From: Frateuria edaphi
Lineage (GTDB): Bacteria; Pseudomonadota; Gammaproteobacteria; Xanthomonadales; Rhodanobacteraceae
Direction: 5' to 3'
DNA: 64,000 bases
NCBI RefSeq assembly: GCF_021117405.1
Contig: NZ_CP088251.1
Span: 1,426,001 to 1,490,000, forward strand
A program made the position numbers and the translations under genes. Position 1 is the first letter of the stretch. The number at the start of each line of letters is the position of its first letter. A model generated the notes under the pieces. The model did not search any database. It was not told the DNA's origin and saw nothing but the letters and a program-made list of their open reading frames with translations. Positions 40,846 to 57,628 of this stretch are shown in pieces.

Positions 40846-41367
40846 ATGCAGAACAACGAGCAGACGCCGGACCAGGTGCAGGAATCCGGTTCGCCGGGAA
40901 CGCAAGGATCCGATGCCCTGCAGGCGCGGGTCGCCGAGCTGGAGGCGAGCAACGCCGAGTTGCGCGAGTCCGTGCTGCGCGAGCACGCGGAGCTGGAAAA
41001 CCAGCGCAGGCGCCTGCATCGCGACCTGGAACAGGCCCGCCGCTTCGCCAACGAAAAGCTGTTGAACGAGTTGCTCCCGGTCTACGACAGCCTGGAACGC
41101 GGGCTGGCCATCGAGAGCAGTGACGCGGCCGCCGTGCGCGAAGGCCTGGCGCTGACCCTGAAGGCGTTGCTGAAGGTCGCCGAGACCCACGGACTGGTGC
41201 AGGTTGATCCGGTCGACCAACCCCTCGACCCGGAGCGCCACCATGCCGTGAGCATGGTCGAAGCGCCCGGCAAGGCGCCCGGCACCGTAGTCAACGTGTT
41301 GCAGAAGGGCTACGTGCTGAACGACCGGTTGCTGCGTCCCGCACTGGTCGCCGTGGCCAAGGACTGA
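40846..41367 (+). CDS. grpE: Nucleotide exchange factor GrpE
   Basis: 173 residues: an N-terminal coiled coil (LQARVAELEASNAELRESVLREHAELENQRRR) and a C-terminal beta domain (HHAVSMVEAPGKAPGTVVNVLQKGYVLNDRLLRPALVAVAK). It releases ADP from DnaK. GGGAG ribosome site before the ATG. Confidence 0.96.
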   Translation: MQNNEQTPDQVQESGSPGTQGSDALQARVAELEASNAELRESVLREHAELENQRRRLHRDLEQARRFANEKLLNELLPVYDSLERGLAIESSDAAAVREGLALTLKALLKVAETHGLVQVDPVDQPLDPERHHAVSMVEAPGKAPGTVVNVLQKGYVLNDRLLRPALVAVAKD

Positions 41368-41482
41368 CGCATCGCTCGCTGAACACACAGGCGGCCCCGC
41401 GGCATTGAATCGCCGGGCGTGGGCCACCATCTGGAAAACCATCGCGGCCGCGGGGGCCGCCTAGAAAGCATTGGAGCTGAAC

Positions 41483-43402
<1,920 letters not shown>

Positions 43403-43429
43403 TCGAAGGAAGTCGACGCCGCCGATCAG

Positions 43430-43466
43430 GCAGCCCGCGCCGGCTATCATGGCTGACGCGGGCTGC
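43430..43466 (+). terminator. 10-bp hairpin between dnaK and dnaJ
   Basis: Perfect stem GCAGCCCGCG/CGCGGGCTGC with a 17-base loop and only TTGTT after it. Possible partial terminator or RNA-stability element that keeps DnaK above DnaJ. Confidence 0.55.
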
Positions 43467-43525
43467 TTGTTGATCGGGCAGCCCCGCGGATCGGGGCAGG
43501 ACAGAGCAGGGGTTTGGTTCAAGTC

Positions 43526-44662
43526 ATGAATGCAGCAACGGGCAAGCGCGATTACTACGAGGTGCTCGGCGTCGAGCGCACCGTCACCGAAGTCGAGCTG
43601 AAGAAATCCTTCCGCCGCCTGGCGATGAAATACCACCCGGACCGCTGCCCGGACGATCCCTCCGCGCAGGAGAAATTCAAGGAGGCCAAGGAGGCCTACG
43701 AAGTCCTGTCCGACGCCCAGAAGCGCGCCATGTACGACCAGCACGGCCACGCCGCCTTCGAAGGCGGCATGGGCGGCCGTGGCGGCGGTTTCGGCGACAT
43801 GGGCGACATCTTCGGAGACATCTTCGGCGACATCTTTGGAATGGGTGGCGGCGGTCGCGGCCGGCAACGTCGGGGCGCGGACCTGCGCTACGTGATGGAG
43901 CTGGACCTCGAGGAGGCGGTGTTCGGCGTCGGGAAGACAATCGAGATCCCGACCCAGGTCAACTGCCACCACTGCAACGGCTCGGGCTCGGCCGACGGCA
44001 AGACGACCCAGTGCAAGACCTGCCACGGCCACGGCCGCGTGCGCATGCAGAATGGCATCTTCTCGATCCAGCAGGCATGCCCGCATTGCGGTGGCAGCGG
44101 TCAGGCCATCGAAAAGCCCTGCAAGGCCTGCCGCGGCGAAGGGCTGCTTGAAGAAAAGCGTACGTTGTCGGTGCAGATCCCCGCCGGCGTGGACAACGGC
44201 GACCGCATCCGCCTCTCGGGGCAGGGCGAGGCCGGCCCGGCCGGTGCCGAAGCGGGTGACCTGTACGTGGATGTGCGCGTGCGCGAACACGCGATCTTCC
44301 AGCGCGAAGGCAACGACCTGCACTGCGAGGTGCCGATCCGGTTTGCCCAGGCCGCGCTGGGCGCCGAGCTCAAGGTGCCGACGCTGGAAGGCGAAGTGGC
44401 GGTGTCGATCCCGCCGGAGACCCAGACTGGCCAGACCTTCCGCCTGCGCGGGCGAGGCGTGAAGTCCGTTCGTTCCGGCCGCGTCGGCGACCTGATCTGC
44501 CGCGTCATGGTGGAAACCCCGGTGCGCCTGACCCGCGAGCAACGTGAGTTGCTGGAGAAGCTCGAGGCGACCTTCAGCGAAGGCGAGCCTGACGCACACA
44601 CCCCGCGCGCCAAGAGCTGGGTCGATGGGGTCAAGGAATTCCTCTCCCGCGTCACTTCGTAA
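43526..44662 (+). CDS. dnaJ: Co-chaperone DnaJ (Hsp40)
   Basis: 378 residues: a J domain with [10 protein letters not shown] (HPD motif), a Gly/Phe-rich region with repeated GDIFGD, four zinc motifs ([32 protein letters not shown]) and the C-terminal peptide-binding domain. It stimulates DnaK ATPase. Last gene of the heat-shock operon. Confidence 0.98.
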   Translation: MNAATGKRDYYEVLGVERTVTEVELKKSFRRLAMKYHPDRCPDDPSAQEKFKEAKEAYEVLSDAQKRAMYDQHGHAAFEGGMGGRGGGFGDMGDIFGDIFGDIFGMGGGGRGRQRRGADLRYVMELDLEEAVFGVGKTIEIPTQVNCHHCNGSGSADGKTTQCKTCHGHGRVRMQNGIFSIQQACPHCGGSGQAIEKPCKACRGEGLLEEKRTLSVQIPAGVDNGDRIRLSGQGEAGPAGAEAGDLYVDVRVREHAIFQREGNDLHCEVPIRFAQAALGAELKVPTLEGEVAVSIPPETQTGQTFRLRGRGVKSVRSGRVGDLICRVMVETPVRLTREQRELLEKLEATFSEGEPDAHTPRAKSWVDGVKEFLSRVTS

Positions 44663-44698
44663 ACCGGATCTTGTTGGGGCGCTACTCGAATCCGATCC

Positions 44699-44719
44699 CT
44701 CTCCCTGGGTAAGGGAGAG
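44699..44719. repeat. CTCTCCC hairpin, dispersed intergenic repeat
   Basis: CTCTCCCT/AGGGAGAG with loop GGGTA in the dnaJ-dapB gap. It resembles widespread small palindromes of GC-rich gammaproteobacteria. It could act as a weak terminator for dnaJ, but no T run follows. Confidence 0.45.
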
Positions 44720-44792
44720 AGCAAAACAGTACGCATGCGCGCCCTAGCTCTCCCGGGTACGCTACGCGCTCCAGCATGCACGGACCCAAGCG

Positions 44793-45587
44793 ATGACCCG
44801 ACCGCTACGCCTCGCCATCAACGGCGCCAACGGCCGTATGGGACGGGCGTTGCTTGATCTGTTGCGTGACGACGCACGATTCGAGATCGCCGCGGCACTC
44901 ATCGCACCGGGCATGCCGCAAGTGGGCGAGCGTGCCTGGCATGACCGCGCCACGCCCTGTTTCCGCGCGGACTGGCCACCGGAAGCGCTCGACGCGGTGA
45001 TCGACTTCAGCGGCCCGGGCGGGCTCGCCTCCGCGCTCGACTACTGCACCGGCCACGGGGTGGCGCTGGTCAGCGGCACCACCGGCATCGATGCCGCGCT
45101 GAAGGCCCGGCTGGCGAACGCGTCCTCGCAGATACCGCTGATGCACGCGAGCAACTTCAGCCTCGGCGTGGCGGTACTCACGCGTCTCCTTCGCCAGGCC
45201 GCCTCCGCACTGCCGGAGTGGGACCTGGAGATCGTCGAGGCACACCACAAGCGCAAGACGGACGCGCCCTCGGGCACCGCGATCTCGCTTGGAGAGGCGG
45301 CCGCCGCGGCGCGCGGTACCACGCTCGCGCGAGATGGCGTCACCGGCTCGCGCGAGGGGGCGCGGCGCGCCGGCAGCATCGGCTTCGCTGTGGTGCGTGG
45401 TGGCGACATCGTGGGGGAGCACACGGCGATGCTGATCGGCGCCGGTGAGCGTGTCGAACTGGGCCACCGTGCCACCGATCGCAGCATCTTCGCCCGCGGT
45501 GCGATCGAGGCGGCGCACTGGCTGCATGCCCAACCGCCGGCCGCCTACGATCTCCAGGCGATGCTGGCCGCGCGACTCGATGCGTAG
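44793..45587 (+). CDS. dapB: 4-hydroxy-tetrahydrodipicolinate reductase
   Basis: 264 residues: NAD(P)H-binding INGANGRMGRAL, SGTTGIDA, catalytic EIVEAHHKRKTDAPSGTA, and C-terminal GERVELGHRATDRSIFARGAIEAAHWL. It makes tetrahydrodipicolinate in lysine and peptidoglycan synthesis. Located after dnaJ as in Xanthomonadales. Confidence 0.96.
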   Translation: MTRPLRLAINGANGRMGRALLDLLRDDARFEIAAALIAPGMPQVGERAWHDRATPCFRADWPPEALDAVIDFSGPGGLASALDYCTGHGVALVSGTTGIDAALKARLANASSQIPLMHASNFSLGVAVLTRLLRQAASALPEWDLEIVEAHHKRKTDAPSGTAISLGEAAAAARGTTLARDGVTGSREGARRAGSIGFAVVRGGDIVGEHTAMLIGAGERVELGHRATDRSIFARGAIEAAHWLHAQPPAAYDLQAMLAARLDA

Positions 45588-45689
45588 GTGGCAGGCCGGG
45601 CCCGACCTGTCGCCGTGTATACGACTGTGTCCATCGGCCGGATGCCCACACGGGACGGGCGATGCTTGTCGCGTTCGCACCTTGCCCGT

Positions 45690-45860
45690 TACCATGGTCT
45701 TTATTGTCATTGGGGAGTAGCCATCCTCACCCGCGAAGGCCGTCCGCCTTCGTTCCCCGAGGAACCCGCGTCAACAGACTTGGAGCCAACGCTCCATGGC
45801 GTGGGTGGCAGCGCTGCCGTACACCGGCCAGGCGCGTGCCCGGCGAGACCTTTGGCCACG
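45690..45860 (+). promoter_or_regulatory. yybP-ykoY manganese riboswitch with its promoter
   Basis: Conserved blocks of the family in order: TTGGGGAGTAGCC (from 45710), GCGTCAACA (ending 45776) and GGCGAGACCTTTGG (45842-45855), with a GC-rich variable hairpin between the first two. The same landmarks occur in the E. coli mntP leader. A possible promoter is TTGTCG (45666-45671) with TACCAT (45690-45695). It lies in the 349-base leader of the exchanger gene and should raise expression when Mn2+ is high. Confidence 0.9.
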
Positions 45861-45936
45861 ATGTGCTCGAACCCTTGCCGGGCGGGCCGCATCGTCGTGC
45901 CATTGGTTTTCCGCTCGCCCGGCCGGATTCGCGTTG

Positions 45937-46935
45937 ATGCTCACTGCCTTGTGGTTCCTGCTTTCCGCCGGGGCGATCTATGCCGCCTGCGAGTACTTCG
46001 TCAACGGTATCGAATGGCTGGGCCGTAAGTTCAGGCTGGATGCCACCGCCACCGGGACCGTGCTTGCCGCCTTCGGCACCGCGCTGCCCGAGAGCGCGGT
46101 CACCTTCATCGCCGTGGTGTTCGGGCACACCCCCGAGCAGCGCGGCATCGGCGTCGGTGCGGCCCTGGGTGGACCGCTGGTGCTGGGCACCATCGCCTAT
46201 GCGGTGGTTGGCATCGCCCTGTGGAGCAACCGGCACCGGTTGCGACGCCCCGACGCGGTGGTGAAGGTCGACCACGCGCGGCTTGCACGCGACCAGCGGT
46301 GGTTCCTTTCGATCTTCGTGGTCAAGTGCACGCTGGGTCTGGTCGCGTTCGCATTGAAGCCCTGGCTGGGCGTGTTGTTCATCGGTGCCTACGGCTTGTA
46401 CGTATGGCGCGAGCTGAAAACCGGCGACATGGCGGCGGACGAGGAGGAACTCGAACCGCTGAAATTCCAGCCGCACGCCGACGACCCGGCGATGTGGCGG
46501 GTGGTCGCCCAGAGTGGACTTGCGCTGGTGGTGATCGCCATCGCCTCGCGCATATTCGTCACGCAGATCGAGGTGATCGGTCTGGCCTTTGGCTTGTCGG
46601 CGCACGTGGTGGCGCTGGTCCTGAGCCCGGTCGCGACCGAACTGCCCGAAACCGTCAACGCGCTGATCTGGGTCCGCCAGGGCAAGGAGCGGCTGGCGTT
46701 GGCGAACATTTCCGGGGCCATGATGATCCAGGCGACGATTCCAAGTTCGCTGGCCCTGTTCTTCACGCCATGGCTGTTCGACCTGCCACTGATCGTGGCC
46801 GGGGCGCTGACCACGGTGGCGGTGGGTTACCTGTGGTGGCTGTTCCAGCGCGGGCACGTCAACGCGCGCTGGCTGATGCCGGTGGGCCTGCTATACGGAG
46901 TGTTCGCCGCGTTCGTGGCCTGGCACCTGGCCTGA
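45937..46935 (+). CDS. CaxA-type cation exchanger, probable Mn2+ exporter
   Basis: 332 residues, about ten membrane segments, with the two inverted alpha repeats of the Ca2+/cation antiporter family: GTALPESAVTF near residue 47 and ATELPETVNALIW in the second half, and an acidic central loop (DMAADEEELEPL). Annotation by family would be sodium/calcium exchanger; the Mn2+ riboswitch in its leader points instead to manganese efflux. No strong ribosome site precedes the ATG, in line with RNA-level control. Confidence 0.8.
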   Translation: MLTALWFLLSAGAIYAACEYFVNGIEWLGRKFRLDATATGTVLAAFGTALPESAVTFIAVVFGHTPEQRGIGVGAALGGPLVLGTIAYAVVGIALWSNRHRLRRPDAVVKVDHARLARDQRWFLSIFVVKCTLGLVAFALKPWLGVLFIGAYGLYVWRELKTGDMAADEEELEPLKFQPHADDPAMWRVVAQSGLALVVIAIASRIFVTQIEVIGLAFGLSAHVVALVLSPVATELPETVNALIWVRQGKERLALANISGAMMIQATIPSSLALFFTPWLFDLPLIVAGALTTVAVGYLWWLFQRGHVNARWLMPVGLLYGVFAAFVAWHLA

Positions 46936-46938
46936 CGA

Positions 46939-47634
46939 TCAGTCCCGGTGCGCGGCGTTGCGGGCGCGTCGCGCGCCGAAGCGGCGATCCAGCGCGCCGA
47001 CCAGTTTCTTGAATCCACGCGAGAACTTGCCGCGCCGTGTCTTGCGCAGCTTTTCTTCCTCGCTGGTCAGCCAGGCGACCTGGATGACCCGGCGCTCGCC
47101 CTCGAAGGGGAGGTGGCCGTGAAAAGAATTGTCGCAACGCTTGAATACGGCGAACTCACCGTACAGGGGCGTCAATTCCGGCGCAACCAGATCGTCGATG
47201 TCGTCGATGCGGCGAAGGAAGCGCAGGCAGCCCTCGCTAGTGTCCGGCCACTGGTGGTTCAGATAGAGCAGGGCGGTGGCGACCTTCGACTTGCTGTCGG
47301 TATGGATGGTGCCGTGGCGCTTGTTGAGGTGGCGGCACAGCGTCACCAGCGTGGGGTATTGGGCCAGGTCCGCGATGCCCAGCCGTTCGCCGATCACGCT
47401 GGCGAAAGCCGGTGCGGTCAGGTCGGCCACCAGCGCGTTGATCGACGGGCCGCAATCGACCGGATCGTATGGAAAGAAGCCCGCGCTGGTGTAGCGCGGG
47501 AAATCGCGTTCCAGATCGTTGCGGGCATCGTCCGGCAACTGGCCGTGGGCGATCAGGAACGGGAACGGGTCCTGCCGCACGTCGGTGTCGGGACGATCGA
47601 GGCGGGCGGGATCGAGCAGGACGGTGGCTTTCAT
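46939..47634 (-). CDS. 2-oxoglutarate/Fe(II) oxygenase family protein
   Basis: 231 residues with the facial triad: His-x-Asp in TIHTDSKSK and the distal His in NSFHGHLPFEGERRVIQV, with the Arg that binds 2-oxoglutarate. Substrate unknown; it resembles prolyl-hydroxylase-like proteins. The C-terminus is very basic. Convergent with the exchanger gene, 3 bases apart. Confidence 0.8.
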   Translation of the reverse strand: MKATVLLDPARLDRPDTDVRQDPFPFLIAHGQLPDDARNDLERDFPRYTSAGFFPYDPVDCGPSINALVADLTAPAFASVIGERLGIADLAQYPTLVTLCRHLNKRHGTIHTDSKSKVATALLYLNHQWPDTSEGCLRFLRRIDDIDDLVAPELTPLYGEFAVFKRCDNSFHGHLPFEGERRVIQVAWLTSEEEKLRKTRRGKFSRGFKKLVGALDRRFGARRARNAAHRD

Positions 47635-47844
47635 GGACTGCTTCGTGGACCGGATAACAGCCAGTTTAGCGCGCGTCGACCACGCACAGAGGCCCGGTTG
47701 GATGCCTCGTTCACGCACCGCGCGGTGGACAGAATCGCCCCTCGCACCTATCATTGCGTCCCGCCCGAGACTTCTTCCGACCCAAGGTCCACAAGCCTGC
47801 TTGCAGCGGCTTGCGGACTTTGCTGCACCTAAAGGCGGCCCCCA

Positions 47845-48971
47845 ATGCCCACTCCCGCTCTGCTTGCCCTCGAAGATGGCAGCGTGTTCCACGGCCACGC
47901 CGTGGGCGCGACTGGCGAAACCGTCGGCGAGGTGGTTTTCAATACGGCGATGACGGGCTACCAGGAGATCCTTACCGATCCCTCCTATGCCCGCCAGATC
48001 GTCACCCTCACGTACCCGCACGTCGGCAACACCGGCGTGAATCCCGCCGATGCCGAGTCCACCCGCGTGCAGGCTGCCGGCCTGATCGTGCGCGACGTGC
48101 CGCGCCGGCCGAGCAACTGGCGCAGCACCGAAAGCCTGCCCGACTACCTGGCGCGCCAGAACATCGTGGCGATCGCCGGGATCGACACCCGTCGCCTGAC
48201 CCGCATCCTGCGCGACAAGGGCGCGCTGAACGGCTGCATCCTGGCTGGCGAAGGCGTCGACGCCGAGACCGCGCTGGCAAAGGCACGCGCCTTCCCGGGC
48301 CTGAATGGCATGGACCTGGCCAAGGTGGTCAGCGTGCGCGAGCCCTACCGCTGGACCGAGGGCGTGTACGACCTTGACCGCGCGACGTTCACCGCGCCGG
48401 GCACCCGTTACAAGGTCGTCGCCTACGACTACGGCACCAAGCTCAACATCCTGAGGCTGCTGGCCAGCCACGGCTGCGACATCACGGTCGTGCCGGCGCA
48501 GACGCCCGCCGCCGAGGTGCTCGCGATGAAGCCCGATGGTGTTTTCCTGTCCAACGGACCAGGCGACCCGGCCGCGTGCGACTACGCCATCGCGGCGACG
48601 AAGGCTTTCCTGGACGCGAAGATTCCGCTGTTCGGCATCTGCCTGGGCCACCAGTTGATGGGCCTGGCGCTCGGCGCGAAGACCATCAAGATGAAGTTCG
48701 GCCACCACGGCGCCAACCATCCGGTGAAGGACCATGACGACGGTCGCGTGCTGATCACCAGCCAGAACCACGGTTTCGCGGTGGATCCGGCGACGCTGCC
48801 GGCCAACGTCCGCGTCACCCACACTTCGTTGTTCGACGGCTCGCTGCAGGGCTTCGCGCTCACCGACCGCCCGGCGTTCTGCTTCCAGGGCCACCCCGAA
48901 GCCGCGCCCGGCCCGCATGACGTCGGCTATCTCTTTGCGCGCTTCGCGCAGCTCATGCAGGAGGCCCGCTA

Positions 48972-48972
<1 letters not shown>
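47845..48972 (+). CDS. carA: Carbamoyl-phosphate synthase small subunit
   Basis: 375 residues. N-terminal CPSase domain ([21 protein letters not shown]) and a class-I glutaminase with Cys in GICLGHQ, and the His/Glu pair in GHPEAAPGP. It supplies ammonia for arginine and pyrimidine synthesis. The stop overlaps the carB start by one base. Its 210-base leader shows no clear known regulatory element. Confidence 0.98.
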
Positions 48973-52195
<3,223 letters not shown>

Positions 52196-52199
<4 letters not shown>

Positions 52200-52672
52200 G
52201 TCGCGCCCCCATGACCAAGGCCGGTTCGGAGCGCCTGCGCGGCGAGCTGGATCGCCTCAAGTCGGTCGAGCGCCCGCGGATCATCGCGGCAATCGCCGAG
52301 GCCCGCGCCCACGGCGACCTGAAGGAAAACGCCGAATACCACGCTGCACGCGAGCAGCAGAGTTTCGTCGAGGGAAGGATCGGCGAGCTGGAAGCGGCGC
52401 TGTCGACCGCCGATGTCATCGACGTGTCCAGGCTGGGCGCCGGCAGCAAGGTGGTGTTCGGTGCAACCGTGGATCTGGAGGACGAGGACTCCGGCGAGCC
52501 GGTGACCTACCAGATCGTGGGCGACCTGGAAGCGGACATCAAACAGCGGCTGATCGCCGTGTCCTCGCCGATCGCTCGCGCGCTGATCGGCAAGAGCGAA
52601 GGCGACAGCTTCGAGTTCAAGGCGCCCAACGGCGTCAAGCACTACGAAATCACCGGCGTGCGCTACGAGTAA
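52196..52672 (+). CDS. greA: Transcription elongation factor GreA
   Basis: 158 residues: an N-terminal coiled coil with the catalytic acidic tip ([17 protein letters not shown]) and a C-terminal FKBP-like domain ([12 protein letters not shown] type: [20 protein letters not shown]). It rescues backtracked RNA polymerase. It overlaps carB by 4 bases, as in related genomes. Confidence 0.97.
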
Positions 52673-52686
52673 CCGCCGTCGAGGGC

Positions 52687-52705
52687 AGGTGGGCTTTGCC
52701 CACCT
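52687..52705. repeat. GGTGGGC-type intergenic hairpin, second copy
   Basis: AGGTGGGC/GCCCACCT with loop TTT, 14 bases after greA. Same core as the hairpin at 37852-37869. Confidence 0.55.
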
Positions 52706-52753
52706 TGCCGTGCGGGTCCGGTGGGGCGAGCCGGAAACGCAGGCAACAAAAAA

Positions 52754-52776
52754 GGCCGCATGGAGCGGCCTTTTTT
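52754..52776. terminator. Bidirectional terminator between greA and rpmJ
   Basis: GGCCGC/GCGGCC with loop ATGGA, flanked by six or more A on the left and six T on the right. Serves the carAB-greA operon and the convergent rpmJ gene. Confidence 0.9.
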
Positions 52777-52793
52777 CGTCCAACCCGGAAAGC

Positions 52794-52919
52794 TTAGCGC
52801 TGGCGCGCCTTGAAACGCGGGTTGCTCTTGCAGATCACGAAGACCTTGCCACGACGGCGCACGACCTTGCAGTCACGATGCCGCTGCTTGGCGGACTTCA
52901 AAGAGGAAAGCACCTTCAC
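52794..52919 (-). CDS. rpmJ: Ribosomal protein L36
   Basis: 41 residues from a GTG with AGGAG 7 bases upstream: [19 protein letters not shown], then the basic [17 protein letters not shown] end. It is the longer L36 type typical of Xanthomonadales; only two of the four zinc-ribbon Cys/His positions are cysteines. A monocistronic gene apart from the main ribosomal operon. Confidence 0.95.
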   Translation of the reverse strand: MKVLSSLKSAKQRHRDCKVVRRRGKVFVICKSNPRFKARQR

Positions 52920-52984
52920 GGCAGGCTCCTGGAAACCAAATCGGGGAAATTCAAGCCGCCAAGTTTAGCCGGTTCCATTGGCGC

Positions 52985-53893
52985 TCACAAGTCCGCATCT
53001 TCAACACCCTTGACGATCTGCAGGAACTTGGCCAGCACCGGGGAAGGGTTGTCCTTGCGGCTGGCGACGGCCAACAGCAGGTAGGCGTCCGGATCCTCCA
53101 GCGAAACGTAGCTGACGCCACCCAACTGCACTGCGCGCATGCTGGCCGGAACCAGCGCCAGCCCGATGCCAGCTGCGACCAGGGCCAGCAAGCCATTGAT
53201 CTGCTGCGCCTGCTGGCCGATCAGCGGATGAAAGCCCGCCTTGCCCGCCAGCTGTACCAACCGGTCATACAGCGTCGCGGCCAGTTCACGGGGCTGGCTG
53301 ACGAACACTTCGTTTGACAGCGCGCCAAACTGCACGCTGTCCTGTCCGGACAGCGGGTGGCCGCTGGGCACGGCCAGCACCAGCGCTTCGTAGTCGATCA
53401 CGTCGATCCGCAGCATGCGGGCATCGGACTCGTGGCGGGGTTCATCGCGCACGAAACCCACGTCGATCTGGCCGGCGCGCAGCGCGGTGAACTGCGGTTC
53501 GCTGTACATCTCCTGCAACTGCATCCGCACTTTCGGCACGTGCTGGCGAAAGCGCAGCAGGGTCTGCGGGAGCGCGCGATGAAAGGTGACCGAGATCGTA
53601 TAGGCCAGGCGCAGAACGCCGCTGAAGCCGGCCGCCGCATCGCTGACGTTGGCACGCGCCTGCTCAGCCTGGATGAGGATCTGCCGCGCCTGCTCCAACA
53701 AGATGCGCCCGGGCTCGGTCAGCGCCACGTTGCGCTTGTCGCGATCGAACAGGCGCGTGCCCAGATCCTGCTCCAGTGCCTGGATCTGCTGCGACAGCGG
53801 CGGTTGGGAAATGTGCAGGCGTTGGGCGGCCCGGGTGAAGCTCAGCTCCTCGGCCACGGCGACGAAATAGCGGAGCTGGCGGAAGTCGAACAT
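52985..53893 (-). CDS. LysR-family transcriptional regulator
   Basis: 302 residues. The N-terminal helix-turn-helix FRQLRYFVAVAEELSFTRAAQRLHISQPPLSQQIQALEQDLG is classic LysR; the effector domain begins near residue 91. Resembles the CatM/BenM-like subgroup in the length and style of its linker, but the effector is not known. No obvious divergent target gene is adjacent. Confidence 0.93.
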   Translation of the reverse strand: MFDFRQLRYFVAVAEELSFTRAAQRLHISQPPLSQQIQALEQDLGTRLFDRDKRNVALTEPGRILLEQARQILIQAEQARANVSDAAAGFSGVLRLAYTISVTFHRALPQTLLRFRQHVPKVRMQLQEMYSEPQFTALRAGQIDVGFVRDEPRHESDARMLRIDVIDYEALVLAVPSGHPLSGQDSVQFGALSNEVFVSQPRELAATLYDRLVQLAGKAGFHPLIGQQAQQINGLLALVAAGIGLALVPASMRAVQLGGVSYVSLEDPDAYLLLAVASRKDNPSPVLAKFLQIVKGVEDADL

Positions 53894-54211
53894 AGTCGAT
53901 TCGCGAATAAATCGGGCTGCAAATATATATTGGATGGGCGTTTGTGACGAGGGTATCGTTTGCCTCGTCCCGCCACCTTCCCCCTCCCCCCAGGTGGCGG
54001 TGACCCTCGCTCCGCAGCGACGCTATCCCCGCGGTACCGGCCTCCTCCCCCAGAGCCGCTACCGACGCGTCGTTCGCGGAGCGCTTTCTTTTTGGTTCCC
54101 GCGAAACCTCGCGGAACCTCCCTTGCCCCCGACGTCCGCCTGCCCATGCAGGAGCCCGCTTGCCAGTAACGTTTCTGCTCTAGCCCGCAGGCAACGCGCA
54201 GTGAGCCGCTC
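53894..54211. other. 318-base intergenic region with hairpin
   Basis: No convincing gene. It contains a 9-bp hairpin CCGCCACCT/AGGTGGCGG (53970-54000) around a C-rich loop, and a T-rich patch near 54087. Probably the LysR promoter region plus repeat-derived sequence; the fadH-like gene ends into it from the right. Confidence 0.5.
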
Positions 54212-56236
<2,025 letters not shown>

Positions 56237-56403
56237 TCAAACGATCGTATGAATGTGCCGGGTGGGCGTAATGAAAGCAAGCTGTCTCACGCTGTGCGTG
56301 AGGAAATGGGAAAGTTTCAGCACACCATTTCGTACCTCGGGGGCGAGGTTGGAATGGATGGGGAACCCGATGCGACCTGAGATGGCCTCGAGCGACGACA
56401 GGC

Positions 56404-56661
56404 TCAGGCGAGGAGCTGGCGCACCAGCGCGACGTAGCGGCGCATCGCTTCTTCCTGCGGCATGCCGGACAGTTGTGCCCATGCCTCGTGCTTGGCCGTG
56501 CCGACGAAATCGAAAAAGCCGGGGGGGTGGGCCTGGATGTCGCCCAGGGAGCCTTGCTTGTACAGGGCGTACAACCTGAGCAGAGTGTCGTTGTCGGGTC
56601 GGGCGCCGAGTCGTTTGACGTCCTCGGCGGCTTGTTCGAACTCGCGGCGAAGATTGGTCAT
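56404..56661 (-). CDS. Acyl-CoA-binding protein
   Basis: 85 residues with the eukaryote-like ACBP pattern: [34 protein letters not shown], then [24 protein letters not shown]. It binds and buffers long-chain acyl-CoA. Same strand as and upstream of the dienoyl-CoA reductase gene (167 bases), so possibly co-expressed. Confidence 0.93.
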   Translation of the reverse strand: MTNLRREFEQAAEDVKRLGARPDNDTLLRLYALYKQGSLGDIQAHPPGFFDFVGTAKHEAWAQLSGMPQEEAMRRYVALVRQLLA

Positions 56662-56760
56662 GGCAGAGGGCGCTGCAACGGCGGTGCGCGGCTAGATAGC
56701 ACGCGCCTCGGGGGTGGTCAACGCGCTACCATCGCGTTTTTGCAGATCCCAGGGAGCCCC

Positions 56761-57444
56761 ATGAGCCGCACGCAGCCGGTCCCAGTCCTCACCATCGACG
56801 GGCCGTCCGGGTCGGGCAAGGGCACCATCAGTCGGCTGGTCGCCGAGCAACTGGGCTGGCGCCTGCTCGACTCGGGCGCGCTCTACCGGGCGGTCGGCTA
56901 CGCGGCGGGAGCCGAGGGGCTGGACCTGTCCGACGCCGATGCGGTGACCCGCTGTGCCCAGACGACCAAGATCCGTTTCCAAGCAGCCGCCGATGGCGGC
57001 GATACGCGGGTGATCGTCAATGGTCACGACGCCACCGACGAACTGCGTACGGAAACCGCGGGCGCTGCAGCCTCGGCGATCGCCTCGATCCCATCGGTAC
57101 GGCAAGCCCTGGTCGACCTGCAGCTGGGTTTCCGCAAGAGCCCGGGCCTGGTCGCCGACGGACGCGACATGGGCACGGTGATCTTCCCGGACGCGTCCTT
57201 CAAGGTCTTCCTCACTGCCAGCGCCGCCGAACGGGCGAAAAGGCGCTATAAGCAGTTGAAGGAAAAGGGACTGAACGTTACACTTGCATCCCTTCAGCGC
57301 GAGATCGAGGCGCGTGACGAACGCGATGCGTCGCGTACGGTCGCCCCGCTTCGCCCGGCCGAGGATGCGGTTCTGGTGGATACCACCGGCATGCCCATCG
57401 AGGTCGTCGTCGCGAAAGTTTTTGCCGTGGTGCAGCCCCGATAA
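56761..57444 (+). CDS. cmk: Cytidylate kinase
   Basis: 227 residues: P-loop [52 protein letters not shown]. It phosphorylates CMP and dCMP. It precedes rpsA, the conserved gammaproteobacterial order. Confidence 0.97.
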   Translation: MSRTQPVPVLTIDGPSGSGKGTISRLVAEQLGWRLLDSGALYRAVGYAAGAEGLDLSDADAVTRCAQTTKIRFQAAADGGDTRVIVNGHDATDELRTETAGAAASAIASIPSVRQALVDLQLGFRKSPGLVADGRDMGTVIFPDASFKVFLTASAAERAKRRYKQLKEKGLNVTLASLQREIEARDERDASRTVAPLRPAEDAVLVDTTGMPIEVVVAKVFAVVQPR

Positions 57445-57465
57445 GGCTGCACGCGGCTTTAGGCG

Positions 57466-57487
57466 CCTCCGCCGCGGCGGGGGTTTT
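57466..57487 (+). terminator. Hairpin in the cmk-rpsA leader
   Basis: CCTCCGC/GCGGGGG (one G-U pair) with loop CGCG, followed by TTTT. It may partly end the cmk transcript; the other 140 bases before rpsA hold its leader, which in E. coli is bound by S1 itself. Confidence 0.5.
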
Positions 57488-57628
57488 GGTCAACGGTGCC
57501 GACAGGGCGGTCCGTCACAGGGCGCGTTTTCTGCGACACCCACAACCGGTGGGCCGGTTAGCCCGTGCGCAATTGATCCGACGGCGCGCACAAGGGGCTT
57601 TGGGCCTTTTCCCATTTCTGGAATCAAC

